Assembly: GCA_005804965.1 (NCBI GenBank)
Contig: SYOC01000003.1
Span: 1 to 42,778, forward strand
Direction of reading: 5' to 3'
DNA length: 42,778 nt
Source of the DNA: Pseudomonadota bacterium
GTDB lineage: Bacteria > Desulfobacterota > Binatia > Bin18
Shown: piece after piece, positions 24,240-31,209 of the stretch
How the letters are laid out: each line of letters begins with the position of its first letter
How positions within the stretch are numbered: the stretch's first letter is position 1
The notes under the pieces: model-generated
Databases searched by the model: none
What the model was told of the DNA's origin: nothing
The model's input: the letters and a program-made list of their open reading frames with translations, nothing else
Position numbers and translations under genes: made by a program

Positions 24240-25352
24240 CTACTGAGAGACCGTCGAGAAACGAAGCTGATGAAATGCGATAGTCCGTGCATCGGCAGCC
24301 TCGGGGAATGCTTCGCCCACACGAAACGCGAGCGTATTTTTCCCCGCCGTAACCCACTGCGCATCGAGAGACAGCGTGTACTGACGCCAGCCACGATAGA
24401 GCAGTAACGAAGCAAGGTGGTTGTGGTTGAGCGTCACGTCGAGCGGAAAACAGGCAAAGGCAGGTGCGGGAAGAAGCGGCCGCAGCGTCAGGTCGAGACG
24501 ATAGGTTCCTACATGTGGCAAGAACACTTCAAGACCTGCCTCCTCCCGCGCAATCCAGGTGACTGCTCCAACCCCTTCCTGTGCGTCAGCTCCCCATCCT
24601 TCCTGAAAGAGACTGTGCTGTTTCTGCGGGCCAAAGGTCACAGCAAACACAGGTGCCGCATCGAGGAGATGGGCAGTAGGAAGCGCAACGCGCAGCCCGG
24701 GATAGTAATATAACGCGAGATAGCTGGTGAGCAGAGCGGCCGCGACGCAAAGAGCCGGACGAGTCACAGCAAACCATCGCGCGTGCGACAACGCAAAGCT
24801 CAGCCACGCGCCCGATAAGAGCAGGCTCCCGACGATATCGGTCAGCCAATGATGCCCGAAATAGAGCCGTTGCCAGCTCACGATTCCGACCAAGAGGCTC
24901 AGCAACCCGCAGACGGCAACACGGCTGAACGCCGAACGACGTGCGTGCCACAGCGCGAAGCCTATGGCTCCAGCAATAAGGCATGCGGTCGTGACATGTC
25001 CACTGGGAAAACTGTTTCCAGTGGTCAATGTGGGCAAGGCACTGGGGCGCACCCGCTCGATACCAGTCTTGAGCAGTTCGCAAAGAAAACTACCAACGAG
25101 CACGACGAGGACAAGATGGCCGGCTTCTCGCCACCGCCGGCCACGACAGAGCCAGAAGAGTGCGACTCCTCCGAGCACGAGCAACGCAGTAAAAGCACGA
25201 TCCTGCAAGACGAACATGGCATAGTCGAGCGCACAGGAGCGCTGAGCGAGCAACCACTGCTGCGTGGCGACATCAAGCCGGACGAGCCATGCCAGCCCAC
25301 CGATCTCGATCAACGCGAGCGTGAGGCAAAGAAGCGCAAGAACACGAGCCAT
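24240..25352 (-). CDS. PAP2-family membrane phosphatase with C-terminal beta-rich domain
   Basis: The 370-residue protein has six membrane helices in residues 1-220 holding all three PAP2 motifs: KTGIERVRP, SFPSGH and QRLYFGHHWLTD. It would remove phosphate from a lipid phosphate or isoprenyl pyrophosphate on the outer face of the membrane. About 130 further residues (from roughly TFGPQKQHSLFQEGW) form no membrane helix and look like a beta-sandwich (YRLDLTLRPLL, LDVTLNHNHLASLLL, WRQYTLSL), resembling the carbohydrate- or lipid-presenting domains attached to some glycolipid enzymes. That extension is unusual for PAP2 proteins. It follows the ferritin-like gene by 33 nt and probably shares its transcript. 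Confidence 0.85.
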   Translation of the reverse strand: MARVLALLCLTLALIEIGGLAWLVRLDVATQQWLLAQRSCALDYAMFVLQDRAFTALLVLGGVALFWLCRGRRWREAGHLVLVVLVGSFLCELLKTGIERVRPSALPTLTTGNSFPSGHVTTACLIAGAIGFALWHARRSAFSRVAVCGLLSLLVGIVSWQRLYFGHHWLTDIVGSLLLSGAWLSFALSHARWFAVTRPALCVAAALLTSYLALYYYPGLRVALPTAHLLDAAPVFAVTFGPQKQHSLFQEGWGADAQEGVGAVTWIAREEAGLEVFLPHVGTYRLDLTLRPLLPAPAFACFPLDVTLNHNHLASLLLYRGWRQYTLSLDAQWVTAGKNTLAFRVGEAFPEAADARTIAFHQLRFSTVSQ

Positions 25353-25385
25353 GCGAGAGAGGAAAAGCTGAAGGGCAACGCCCCA

Positions 25386-25805
25386 TTACTCGTTGAACGT
25401 TTTGATAGCTTCAGCCCGCGTCCATTCCATATTGTGGCGGTGGCGGTTTGCCATCTCTTTCAGAAAGGCAGCGACTTCCGGTGGCGGACTCAAGGCGAGC
25501 ACTTGCTCGACTTTTCTCGCCACCCAGGCTTGCCCGTGCGAGAGCAGTTCAATTTGCTCTTGGAAACTCGGTAAGCGTAAGACTTTCTCGACGAAATCGC
25601 CGGTCTGCAGCGAAGGCGTGCCGCCGTGCAAACGAATGAGTCCTTCGAGCACGCTGACATCGCCAACTTCGATCTCGGTAAAGTTCGTGAAGAGAGCTTT
25701 GATCTCCGGGTTGGCGGTCTCCCGTGCCATCACCTCAAGCACCTCATGCCCGGCACGCTCGGCTTCGAGGAGTTGATTCAGTAAGGCTTCCAGTTTGGTA
25801 TCCAT
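25386..25805 (-). CDS. small ferritin-like helical protein
   Basis: The 139-residue protein is all-helical with Glu/His positions resembling a ferritin-like bundle (LLEAERAGHEVLEVMARE, then EIEVGDVSVLEGLIRLHGG and MANRHRHNMEWTRAEA). I believe it belongs to a small ferritin-like family of unknown function (DUF6306-like), but I cannot check this. The metal ligands are not certain. It precedes the PAP2 gene in the same orientation and lies 114 nt after the luciferase-like gene. Confidence 0.65.
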   Translation of the reverse strand: MDTKLEALLNQLLEAERAGHEVLEVMARETANPEIKALFTNFTEIEVGDVSVLEGLIRLHGGTPSLQTGDFVEKVLRLPSFQEQIELLSHGQAWVARKVEQVLALSPPPEVAAFLKEMANRHRHNMEWTRAEAIKTFNE

Positions 25806-25919
25806 AATGGCGTCATCTTGGCGCAGATGGGCGGCAGCGTCAAACCGGGAGAGACGCTCCTGGCAGCGGCCGCCATTCTTGCATTCATGCCGCTGCTCTT
25901 CTGCTCTTCGGCAAGGCCA

Positions 25920-26975
25920 TTACGCAAAGTGCGGCATCACGTCCCGCGCAAAGCGCTCCATCGACTTCAGCGTCTCCTGATGGCTGAGATGACCGAAGTT
26001 GAAATAGAGAATCACCTCTTCGATTCCTGCGGCCTCGCATTTTTTAAGGGTGGCGATGCACGTCTCCACATCGCCAGTCACCACGCTGCGTTCGCCGAAA
26101 TCCTCGGCTTTCATTTTCTGTAGGCGTTCGACGATATCAGCGAAATAGGCGATATGTGGCGGCGCGGTCGCCCGATCATCAGGAAACGCTGGCAAAATGG
26201 AATGCAGATACAGCCGCAGCCGTTCTTTCGTCGCCAGCTCCTCGGCTTTCGAGTCCACCACATTGACGAAATACGAGCACTTGGCGCGAGCGTCGTTGTG
26301 CCCATGACTGGCGGCGAGTTCCTTATACGTCTGCACGGCAGCAGCCACACTGCCAAACATCATCGCCGCAGCAAACGGTGCGAACAACGTGTGGTAGCCT
26401 TGTTCGGCTGCCATCTCGACGGTCGGGCGGCTGAAGCACGCCACGTAAATAGGAGGATGTGGCTGTTGCACGGGACGTGGCACACACGTGACCGGCTCGG
26501 GGAACGAATAGAAGCGCCCTTGGTAGGTGAATTCCTCCTGTGTCCACGCGATGCGGAGGATATCCAAGCCTTCGGTAAATCGGTCTCGACTCTCAGCGAA
26601 AGGAATCTCGAAGGCATCGTATTCGCGCTTGTCATAGCCGCGCCCGGCGGAAAACACTGCGCGTCCATTGCTGAGCAAATCGAGCAGGGCAAAATCTTCG
26701 GCCACACGGAGCGGGTGATTACAGGGCAGGAGCACGGTAGCTGGTGCCAATTGAATGCGTTTCGTGCGTGCCGCGACATGAGCAAGAAACACTGCCGGCG
26801 ACGGCAAGCAGCCAAACAAGCCGAAATGATGTTCCGGCACCCAAGCCGAATAGTAGCCCAACTCCTCAGCGACCTGACATTCCTCCAGCACTTCGAGGAG
26901 AAACTGATTAGGGTCGCGGCGCTGCGCACCGTACGCCGGGGGGTTATCAGTCAGTGTAAAATAACCAAACTTCAT
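25920..26975 (-). CDS. luciferase-like (LLM class) flavin-dependent oxidoreductase
   Basis: The 351-residue TIM-barrel protein matches bacterial-luciferase/F420-type oxidoreductases: MKFGYFTLTDNP at the start, AEELGYYSAWVPEHHF, RIQLAPATVLLPCNHPLRVAEDFALLDLLSNGRAVFSAGRGYDKREYD compressed around the flavin site, and PPIYVACFSRPTVEMAAEQGY. It likely uses FMNH2 or F420H2 to oxidise an organic substrate in the cytoplasm. LLM genes are very numerous in uncultured soil deltaproteobacterial and Binatota-like genomes. GGGA lies upstream of ATG 26975. The substrate is unknown. Confidence 0.9.
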   Translation of the reverse strand: MKFGYFTLTDNPPAYGAQRRDPNQFLLEVLEECQVAEELGYYSAWVPEHHFGLFGCLPSPAVFLAHVAARTKRIQLAPATVLLPCNHPLRVAEDFALLDLLSNGRAVFSAGRGYDKREYDAFEIPFAESRDRFTEGLDILRIAWTQEEFTYQGRFYSFPEPVTCVPRPVQQPHPPIYVACFSRPTVEMAAEQGYHTLFAPFAAAMMFGSVAAAVQTYKELAASHGHNDARAKCSYFVNVVDSKAEELATKERLRLYLHSILPAFPDDRATAPPHIAYFADIVERLQKMKAEDFGERSVVTGDVETCIATLKKCEAAGIEEVILYFNFGHLSHQETLKSMERFARDVMPHFA

Positions 26976-27244
26976 ACAAGTCCCTTTCGTGTTCGTCCCA
27001 TAGCAGAGACACGCAGGTTGGGCTATTGGCTGGTGCTATGGTTCGGAAACTTCAGTCAGTCTCATGAACAACGACGGACCAAGATTTAATGCACCTCAAA
27101 CGGGCGAAGCCCACAATCTACTCCCAAACCTCTCACGACTGGCATTCTGAGTCGTGAAAACGGCAAAGAATCTCGCTGTGAGACCTTTCGCTCCGCTGCT
27201 CAGAAACAAAACCTTCGACCTGGACTGGATACTCGCGGCACCCC

Positions 27245-27345
27245 GTCATTCCGGGCAAGGCCGCAGGCTGCGACCCGGAATCCAGGAGAGGAAAACTAGA
27301 TTCCCGCCGGAGCCTGTCCTGAGCGAAGTCGAAGGGCGGGAGGGA
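27245..27345. repeat. dispersed palindromic intergenic repeat, copy C
   Basis: Begins GTCATTCCGGGCAAGGC, contains CCCGGAATCCAGGAG and the core CCTGAGCGAAGTCGAAGGGC. It supplies the C-terminal codons of the small ORF on the minus strand (27296-27511). The rest of the 650-nt gap 26976-27627 holds only that ORF and an isolated inverted repeat, CACGACT/AGTCGTG at 27134-27156. Confidence 0.75.
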
Positions 27346-27511
27346 CGGCCTGGGAGACGCTCCTTGTTTCTTCCTTGACATTGAGCGCCCCGCGCTCTGG
27401 ACGACTCAGGGAGACAAGACTGATAGGTTTAGGGGAGACTTGTAGAAGGTTCTCGACGTAGTGGGCAAACCGGGTGTAGCGTTCTCTCGCTTCTGTCTCG
27501 TCGTTGTGCAT
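27296..27511 (-). CDS. doubtful small ORF ending inside a dispersed repeat
   Basis: A 71-codon frame starts at ATG 27511 with no convincing SD. The first ~50 residues (MHNDETEARERYTRFAHYVENLLQVSPKP) look protein-like: charged, helical and similar in style to small proteins of unknown function found near toxin-antitoxin loci. The last ~18 residues are translated repeat C (LRLRSGQAPAGI). Either a real small gene has had its tail replaced by the repeat, or the frame is fortuitous. Confidence 0.3.
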   Translation of the reverse strand: MHNDETEARERYTRFAHYVENLLQVSPKPISLVSLSRPERGALNVKEETRSVSQAVPPALRLRSGQAPAGI

Positions 27512-27627
27512 CGCGTCTCTGGATAAATGTTTCCCGAAAAACAGCCTCTCAGGGTCTCGGCGTTAGTGAAAACCTGTCTCTGTTATCCTCGTTATCCGTC
27601 AGAAAGCCTGCGGAAACTTTTCTCGCC

Positions 27628-28665
27628 CTAGTCATTCTCTTCCGGTTTCACCAGCCGAAGATGACTACGACTCTTCGGCCCCGTCCCTCCATTACCTTTC
27701 CCCCGGATTAGATGGAGCTGCGGACGAGCTTTTCCTTTGAGATGCGTCAGGTGGTCATCCCAGTAATCCGGCGATTCTTTTGCCCGTCTCGCGCAAGCCG
27801 AACAAATCGGGACGATTCTGATGAAAACTCGTAGTTTTCTCTGGGATTCCCAATACCACTCTTCCCCTTCCGCGATCATGGGGTCTCCACAAATCGAGCA
27901 GTCGATGTGACACTCGATGAGCAGTTTCCGTGACGATGGGGGAAGCGACTGAAGCGAAGGCGACGCGGCGAAGAAAACGGCGGAACCAACAACCGGAGTT
28001 CTTTTATCCGGCCCTTCCCAGGTAAATATTCCCTGCCGTTCAAGCAGGTCAGCCATCATCAACCCCGACGCAGGACTGATGATCCCGTCTCTCAACGCCG
28101 CAAGCGACGGGAAAATGCTTTCCTGGAGACTTTTATCAAGGACACTGGCGAGAGGATTCTGATAAAGACCGGCGATTCGTCCGTGGAGGTCCTGTAAGGT
28201 ATCGACATACCGGTCTAGCAAAGACGAAACGCCGAGTACGCCAGTATCAATCTGCGTCGCGGTGAGTATTCCTTGAATTTCCCGAGAGGCGCTATAGAGG
28301 TTCAGTCCTCTTAGCGGGTCGTCGATGAATCCCTTCGGCAGTTTTATCTCTTCCAAGGTGTGGGAGAAGGCCGCGTTGAGTTCAGCAATCCGGGGAGGTA
28401 GAAGGTCAGCCAATTTTGTCCGCAACGCGCGGGTTTGACTGTCCATTCTCTCCAACGCCTCAGAAAGAGAATTTTTCCGCAATGTGCGTTCCAGCGCTGC
28501 ACCTCCAGAAAGCCGTTCCAGAAGGTCCGCTCCTTGGCGCAACCCGGCTATCTCGCTGTCAAAGCGTGTCAAATGCGCTAGCTTCCGCATCTCATCAAAG
28601 GGGGATGTGATGCTCCTGACTTCTTCGAGGCGACGGGCCAGACTATCGTCAAAAAATTTCGGCAT
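27628..28665 (-). CDS. unknown protein with coiled-coil body and CxxC...CxxC zinc knuckle
   Basis: I do not recognise this 345-residue protein. ATG 28665 follows GGAGG by 8 nt; longer frames run back over the upstream gene. Residues 1-200 are helical with heptad-like leucines (LARRLEEVRSIT, LSEALERMDSQTRALRTKLADLL). At 252-291 lies a treble-clef-like zinc site, CHIDCSICG and PICSACAR (C256-x2-C259, 28 residues, C288-x2-C291), as seen in HNH-like and Zn-ribbon proteins. The His-Asn-His residues of a nuclease are not evident. The tail is basic and disordered. It follows the RHH gene by 25 nt, so the RHH protein is probably its regulator. A toxin or defence role is only a guess from this context. 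Confidence 0.7.
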   Translation of the reverse strand: MPKFFDDSLARRLEEVRSITSPFDEMRKLAHLTRFDSEIAGLRQGADLLERLSGGAALERTLRKNSLSEALERMDSQTRALRTKLADLLPPRIAELNAAFSHTLEEIKLPKGFIDDPLRGLNLYSASREIQGILTATQIDTGVLGVSSLLDRYVDTLQDLHGRIAGLYQNPLASVLDKSLQESIFPSLAALRDGIISPASGLMMADLLERQGIFTWEGPDKRTPVVGSAVFFAASPSLQSLPPSSRKLLIECHIDCSICGDPMIAEGEEWYWESQRKLRVFIRIVPICSACARRAKESPDYWDDHLTHLKGKARPQLHLIRGKGNGGTGPKSRSHLRLVKPEEND

Positions 28666-28690
28666 TCCCCTATCCTCCATGATTGAGAAG

Positions 28691-28903
28691 TTAATGCTTT
28701 GCCGTCCGAACCGCCTGATACAACAGGTCCCTGGCAATATCGGCCCGAGAAATGGCGCGGCCTGGCCGCGACTCACGCTCTTTTTCTACAAGAGCATCGA
28801 GCGCATCAAGGAGATCGTCACTTGCTCTGACGTAGAGCACTTTGGAAAGACCGCCCGCCACTTTTGGCGGCGCACCTCGTTTCAGATTTTTTTGCGGTTT
28901 CAT
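28691..28903 (-). CDS. ribbon-helix-helix (CopG-like) regulator
   Basis: The 70-residue protein has a basic N-terminal arm (MKPQKNLKRGAPPK) and an RHH core: strand SKVLYVRASDD, helix LLDALDALVEKERE, turn and helix SRADIARDLLYQAV. RHH dimers bind short palindromes and commonly autoregulate two-gene modules. There is no SD before ATG 28903. A -10 box ending 7-8 nt before the ATG suggests a leaderless mRNA. A TAGCG-type palindrome lies in the promoter. It is the first gene of a pair with the zinc-knuckle protein. Confidence 0.75.
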   Translation of the reverse strand: MKPQKNLKRGAPPKVAGGLSKVLYVRASDDLLDALDALVEKERESRPGRAISRADIARDLLYQAVRTAKH

Positions 28904-28910
28904 AAAATAA

Positions 28911-28939
28911 TAGATAGCGTACCGCTAGCGATAAATAAA
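28911..28939 (-). promoter_or_regulatory. RHH promoter with palindromic operator, leaderless start
   Basis: On the minus strand a -35-like TTTATT (28934-28939), 17-nt spacer and -10 TATCTA (28911-28916) put the start at 28904 or 28903, the A of the ATG. The spacer holds TAGCG-GTA-CGCTA (28915-28927) and the overlapping CGCTAGCG (28923-28930), ideal sites for a dimeric RHH repressor to block the promoter. Confidence 0.5.
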
Positions 28940-29041
28940 GTATGCATGTTTTTCCGTTCTTCCTTCAGAGCAGCAGAGGACTGTAGGCTGAATTGAGCCG
29001 TCCAAAGCCCCGACACTTTTTCGAGCATCTCTACAACGTGC

Positions 29042-29062
29042 AGACGCCCTGGTGGGGCGTCT
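29042..29062. terminator. hairpin in the RHH-Phd intergenic region
   Basis: AGACGCCC (29042-29049) and GGGCGTCT (29055-29062) form a perfect 8-bp stem with a 5-nt loop. The flanks are only weakly T-rich, so it may be a weak terminator or an attenuator. Confidence 0.35.
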
Positions 29063-29162
29063 CTCCCTTGAATGCGACTTCTAAAAATGGCCAAAATTCG
29101 CAATCTCCGTCCCTTTCTTGAGACGTTGGATTCCATTACATTGCGCGATAGGAGAGGTCGTC

Positions 29163-29384
29163 ATGAAAACAATATCAGTCAGCGCCAGTGAAGCCGAACT
29201 GCAACTTGCTACGCTTCTCAATGAAGTCGAACAATCGGGCTGCCTCGTGCGTATTTGTCGGAATGGGGAGCCGATTGCGGACTTGGTGCCAGTGAAGAAA
29301 AAGACCCATCGTCTGGCGCAGCATCCCGACCTGAAGAACATCAAATTTTATGAAGATCCCATGGCACCCATCACAATCTGGTAA
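29163..29384 (+). CDS. Phd/YefM-family antitoxin-like protein, orphan
   Basis: The 73-residue protein starts at ATG 29163 after AGGAGAGG. It matches the Phd/YefM DNA-binding fold: MKTISVSASEAELQLATLLNEVEQSG followed by VRICRNGEPIADLVPVKKK. A toxin-binding tail carries HPDLKNIKFYEDPMAPI, the pattern seen with PIN-domain toxin partners. No PIN, RelE or Doc gene follows; 29385-29507 holds only a weak hairpin and the next gene is an MCE protein. It is an orphan antitoxin, either a remnant or acting in trans. Confidence 0.8.
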   Translation: MKTISVSASEAELQLATLLNEVEQSGCLVRICRNGEPIADLVPVKKKTHRLAQHPDLKNIKFYEDPMAPITIW

Positions 29385-29400
29385 GTGTTAAGCCCTGCGC

Positions 29401-29428
29401 AGCCGCCCTGCCCGGACGGCTCTTTCTT
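29401..29428 (+). terminator. possible terminator after the Phd gene
   Basis: AGCCG (29401-29405) and CGGCT (29417-29421) can pair, followed by CTTTCTT. The stem is short, so this is tentative. Confidence 0.35.
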
Positions 29429-29507
29429 GCTCATACCGCAGCTCGCGGCAACTCCCCTTCTCTCCTCGTGTTTCTTCCTGCACGCTTATTCGTTACGGAG
29501 GTGTCGT

Positions 29508-30149
29508 ATGCTGCTCAAAATGCTCGCCCTTGGCTTTATCGGTATCGTGGTGCTGGGGCTGCTCAATGTCTTCGCTACCCAAACGACGGAACCAACATGG
29601 ATAGTCAGACTACCTCAAACAAGAGGGTTGCAGGTTGGCGATGCAGTCGAGGAAGGAACGCACCACGTTGGTCAGGTCGTCTCCCTCTCTTCTCCAGAAG
29701 AAGATATTTCCAGCACCAAGGTGCGTGTCACACTGGCTCCCTCTGTACATGAGCGCTTGCGCGAGCATACGACGGCGTTTGTCGCGACGCCTCTAGGGGC
29801 GGATCGTCCGATACTGCAACTCGTGGTCTTCGACGAACCCGGCCCAGCTCTACCGCCAGACAGCACTATCTCCGGGGTCAATTCGCAGATGGAAGCCGAG
29901 TTGAAACGGCAACTTTTGGCAGCATCGGGAGTGATTCGCGACCTCAGCCGTCAGCTCGAAGGCTGGGGAAACGCGCTCGACCGCACCTTACAGTCGGAGG
30001 AAATGAAGAGACTCGAAGATAGCGCCGGCAGCTTGGCCGACACGCTGCGCCGCACCCAGGATGAACTGACCCGTGCCGTCACCCGTGAAATCGAGCGGCT
30101 GAGAAGGCTATACGACAAGATTTTCCCGCGCGAACACGACACGGTATGA
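29508..30149 (+). CDS. single MCE/MlaD-like domain protein
   Basis: The 213-residue protein starts at ATG 29508 after GGAGG. One N-terminal membrane helix (LLKMLALGFIGIVVLGLLNVF) anchors it, and a beta-rich MCE-type core follows (GLQVGDAVEEGTHHVGQVVSL, then VRVTLAPSVHERLREHTTAFVATPLGADRPILQLVVF). A long helical tail (about 145-213) resembles the coiled-coil ends of MlaD and MCE proteins that form hydrophobic conduits for phospholipids across the periplasm. No MlaE/MlaF permease or ATPase is nearby, so its partners are unknown. Confidence 0.7.
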   Translation: MLLKMLALGFIGIVVLGLLNVFATQTTEPTWIVRLPQTRGLQVGDAVEEGTHHVGQVVSLSSPEEDISSTKVRVTLAPSVHERLREHTTAFVATPLGADRPILQLVVFDEPGPALPPDSTISGVNSQMEAELKRQLLAASGVIRDLSRQLEGWGNALDRTLQSEEMKRLEDSAGSLADTLRRTQDELTRAVTREIERLRRLYDKIFPREHDTV

Positions 30150-30161
30150 ATGCAGGGTGTT

Positions 30162-30458
30162 GTCATTTCGAGTTGTCCAGAGCGCAGGGCGCTCAGCAGG
30201 GAAGCAGAAACGGGGACCCGTCCCCTGGCCGTCATTCCCGCGCAGGCGGGACTCCAGGTTTTTGCCCCTGGATTCCGGGTCTCGCGCTGCTCGCCCGGAA
30301 TGACGGGCTGCCACGAGTGACCGGTTCGGGTCGCAGATTTTGTTTCTGAGCAGCCGAAGCGTAGAGGAGGCGAGAAATCTCGCCGCGTCTCTGCCCTTTT
30401 GAGATTCCTCGTCGAGGAGTTTACCCTGAGCGAAGCCGAAGGGCCTTTCGGAATGACA
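30162..30458. repeat. dispersed palindromic intergenic repeat, copy D (compound)
   Basis: The 380-nt gap 30150-30529 is almost filled by at least two repeat units. One runs from GTCATTCCCGCGCAGGC to CGCCCGGAATGACGG (30232-30306). It is flanked by TTGTCATTTCGAG on the left and by TTTACCCTGAGCGAAGCC...GGAATGACA on the right. It separates the MCE gene from the TetR operon. Confidence 0.75.
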
Positions 30459-30492
30459 TCTCGCAGAAGCCTCGTCTTTGTATTTAGACGAC

Positions 30493-30529
30493 TTGACCGC
30501 CTATCATGACTGACTGTATAGTCAGTCAT
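30493..30529 (+). promoter_or_regulatory. TetR promoter with 24-bp palindromic operator
   Basis: A -35 TTGACC (30493-30498), 18-nt spacer and -10 TATAGT (30517-30522) precede the ATG at 30530. A perfect palindrome, arms ATGACTGACT (30506-30515) and AGTCAGTCAT (30520-30529) around GTAT, covers the -10 and abuts the ATG. This is a standard TetR-family operator, so the repressor would silence its own efflux operon. The predicted start coincides with the ATG. Confidence 0.75.
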
Positions 30530-31168
30530 ATGACTAAAAATTCAGCCACTACTAAAGAAGAGGTGTTGCGCGAGTTTCGCGTCCGCGAAATTCTCGATGC
30601 CGCTTGTCGGGTGGTTGCCCGCCACGGGTTTCAAGGTGCTACCATCGACCGTGTGGCTGAGGAGGCTCACATCGCGAAAGGCACGGTGTACCTCTATTTT
30701 CATACCAAAGAGGAGCTACTCAGGGCTGCCGTCGAGCAAGGTATCCAAACCTTCACCAGCCAAGTCCGGATGGCGGTGGCCGAGGTCAGTACACCGTTAG
30801 AAAAAATCTCGCGCTTGGTCGCGACCAGCTTGCAGCTCGGCGATGACAACCGCGATTTCTTCAAAACACTGTTGCTGGAACGCCATTTCCTGGCCGCTGC
30901 TCCGGATAATCCCGAGGCGGTGCATATGCTCGACCTCTACCTCGCGCACATCCGCTTCATCGAAGAGGTCATTCAAGGCGGAGTGCATAGCGGTGCGCTA
31001 CGTTCGCATCCCGTTGATGCCTCGGCTTTTGCCTTGAACGAGGCGATCCGTGGCTGCTTTCAGCAACGGACGCTGGGCCTTTCGACACGCTCAGCCGAAG
31101 CCGACGCCACGATCCTCCTTGATCTCTTTTTCCACGGAGTGCTGAACCCTCAGCCGCCAACTCTGTAA
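30530..31168 (+). CDS. TetR/AcrR-family repressor of the RND efflux operon
   Basis: The 212-residue protein has a TetR N-terminal helix-turn-helix: EILDAACRVVARHGFQGATIDRVAEEAHIAKGTVYLYFHTKEELL. A ~150-residue helical ligand-binding domain follows. I chose ATG 30530, not 30506, because the latter lies within the operator palindrome and upstream of the expected transcription start. No SD precedes it, so the mRNA is probably leaderless. The MFP gene begins 41 nt after its stop and the RND gene overlaps that, making a TetR-MFP-RND operon. Confidence 0.9.
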   Translation: MTKNSATTKEEVLREFRVREILDAACRVVARHGFQGATIDRVAEEAHIAKGTVYLYFHTKEELLRAAVEQGIQTFTSQVRMAVAEVSTPLEKISRLVATSLQLGDDNRDFFKTLLLERHFLAAAPDNPEAVHMLDLYLAHIRFIEEVIQGGVHSGALRSHPVDASAFALNEAIRGCFQQRTLGLSTRSAEADATILLDLFFHGVLNPQPPTL

Positions 31169-31209
31169 TCTTGCTCGCTGTCATCTTTCCCTCGCAAGGA
31201 GTCCATATT

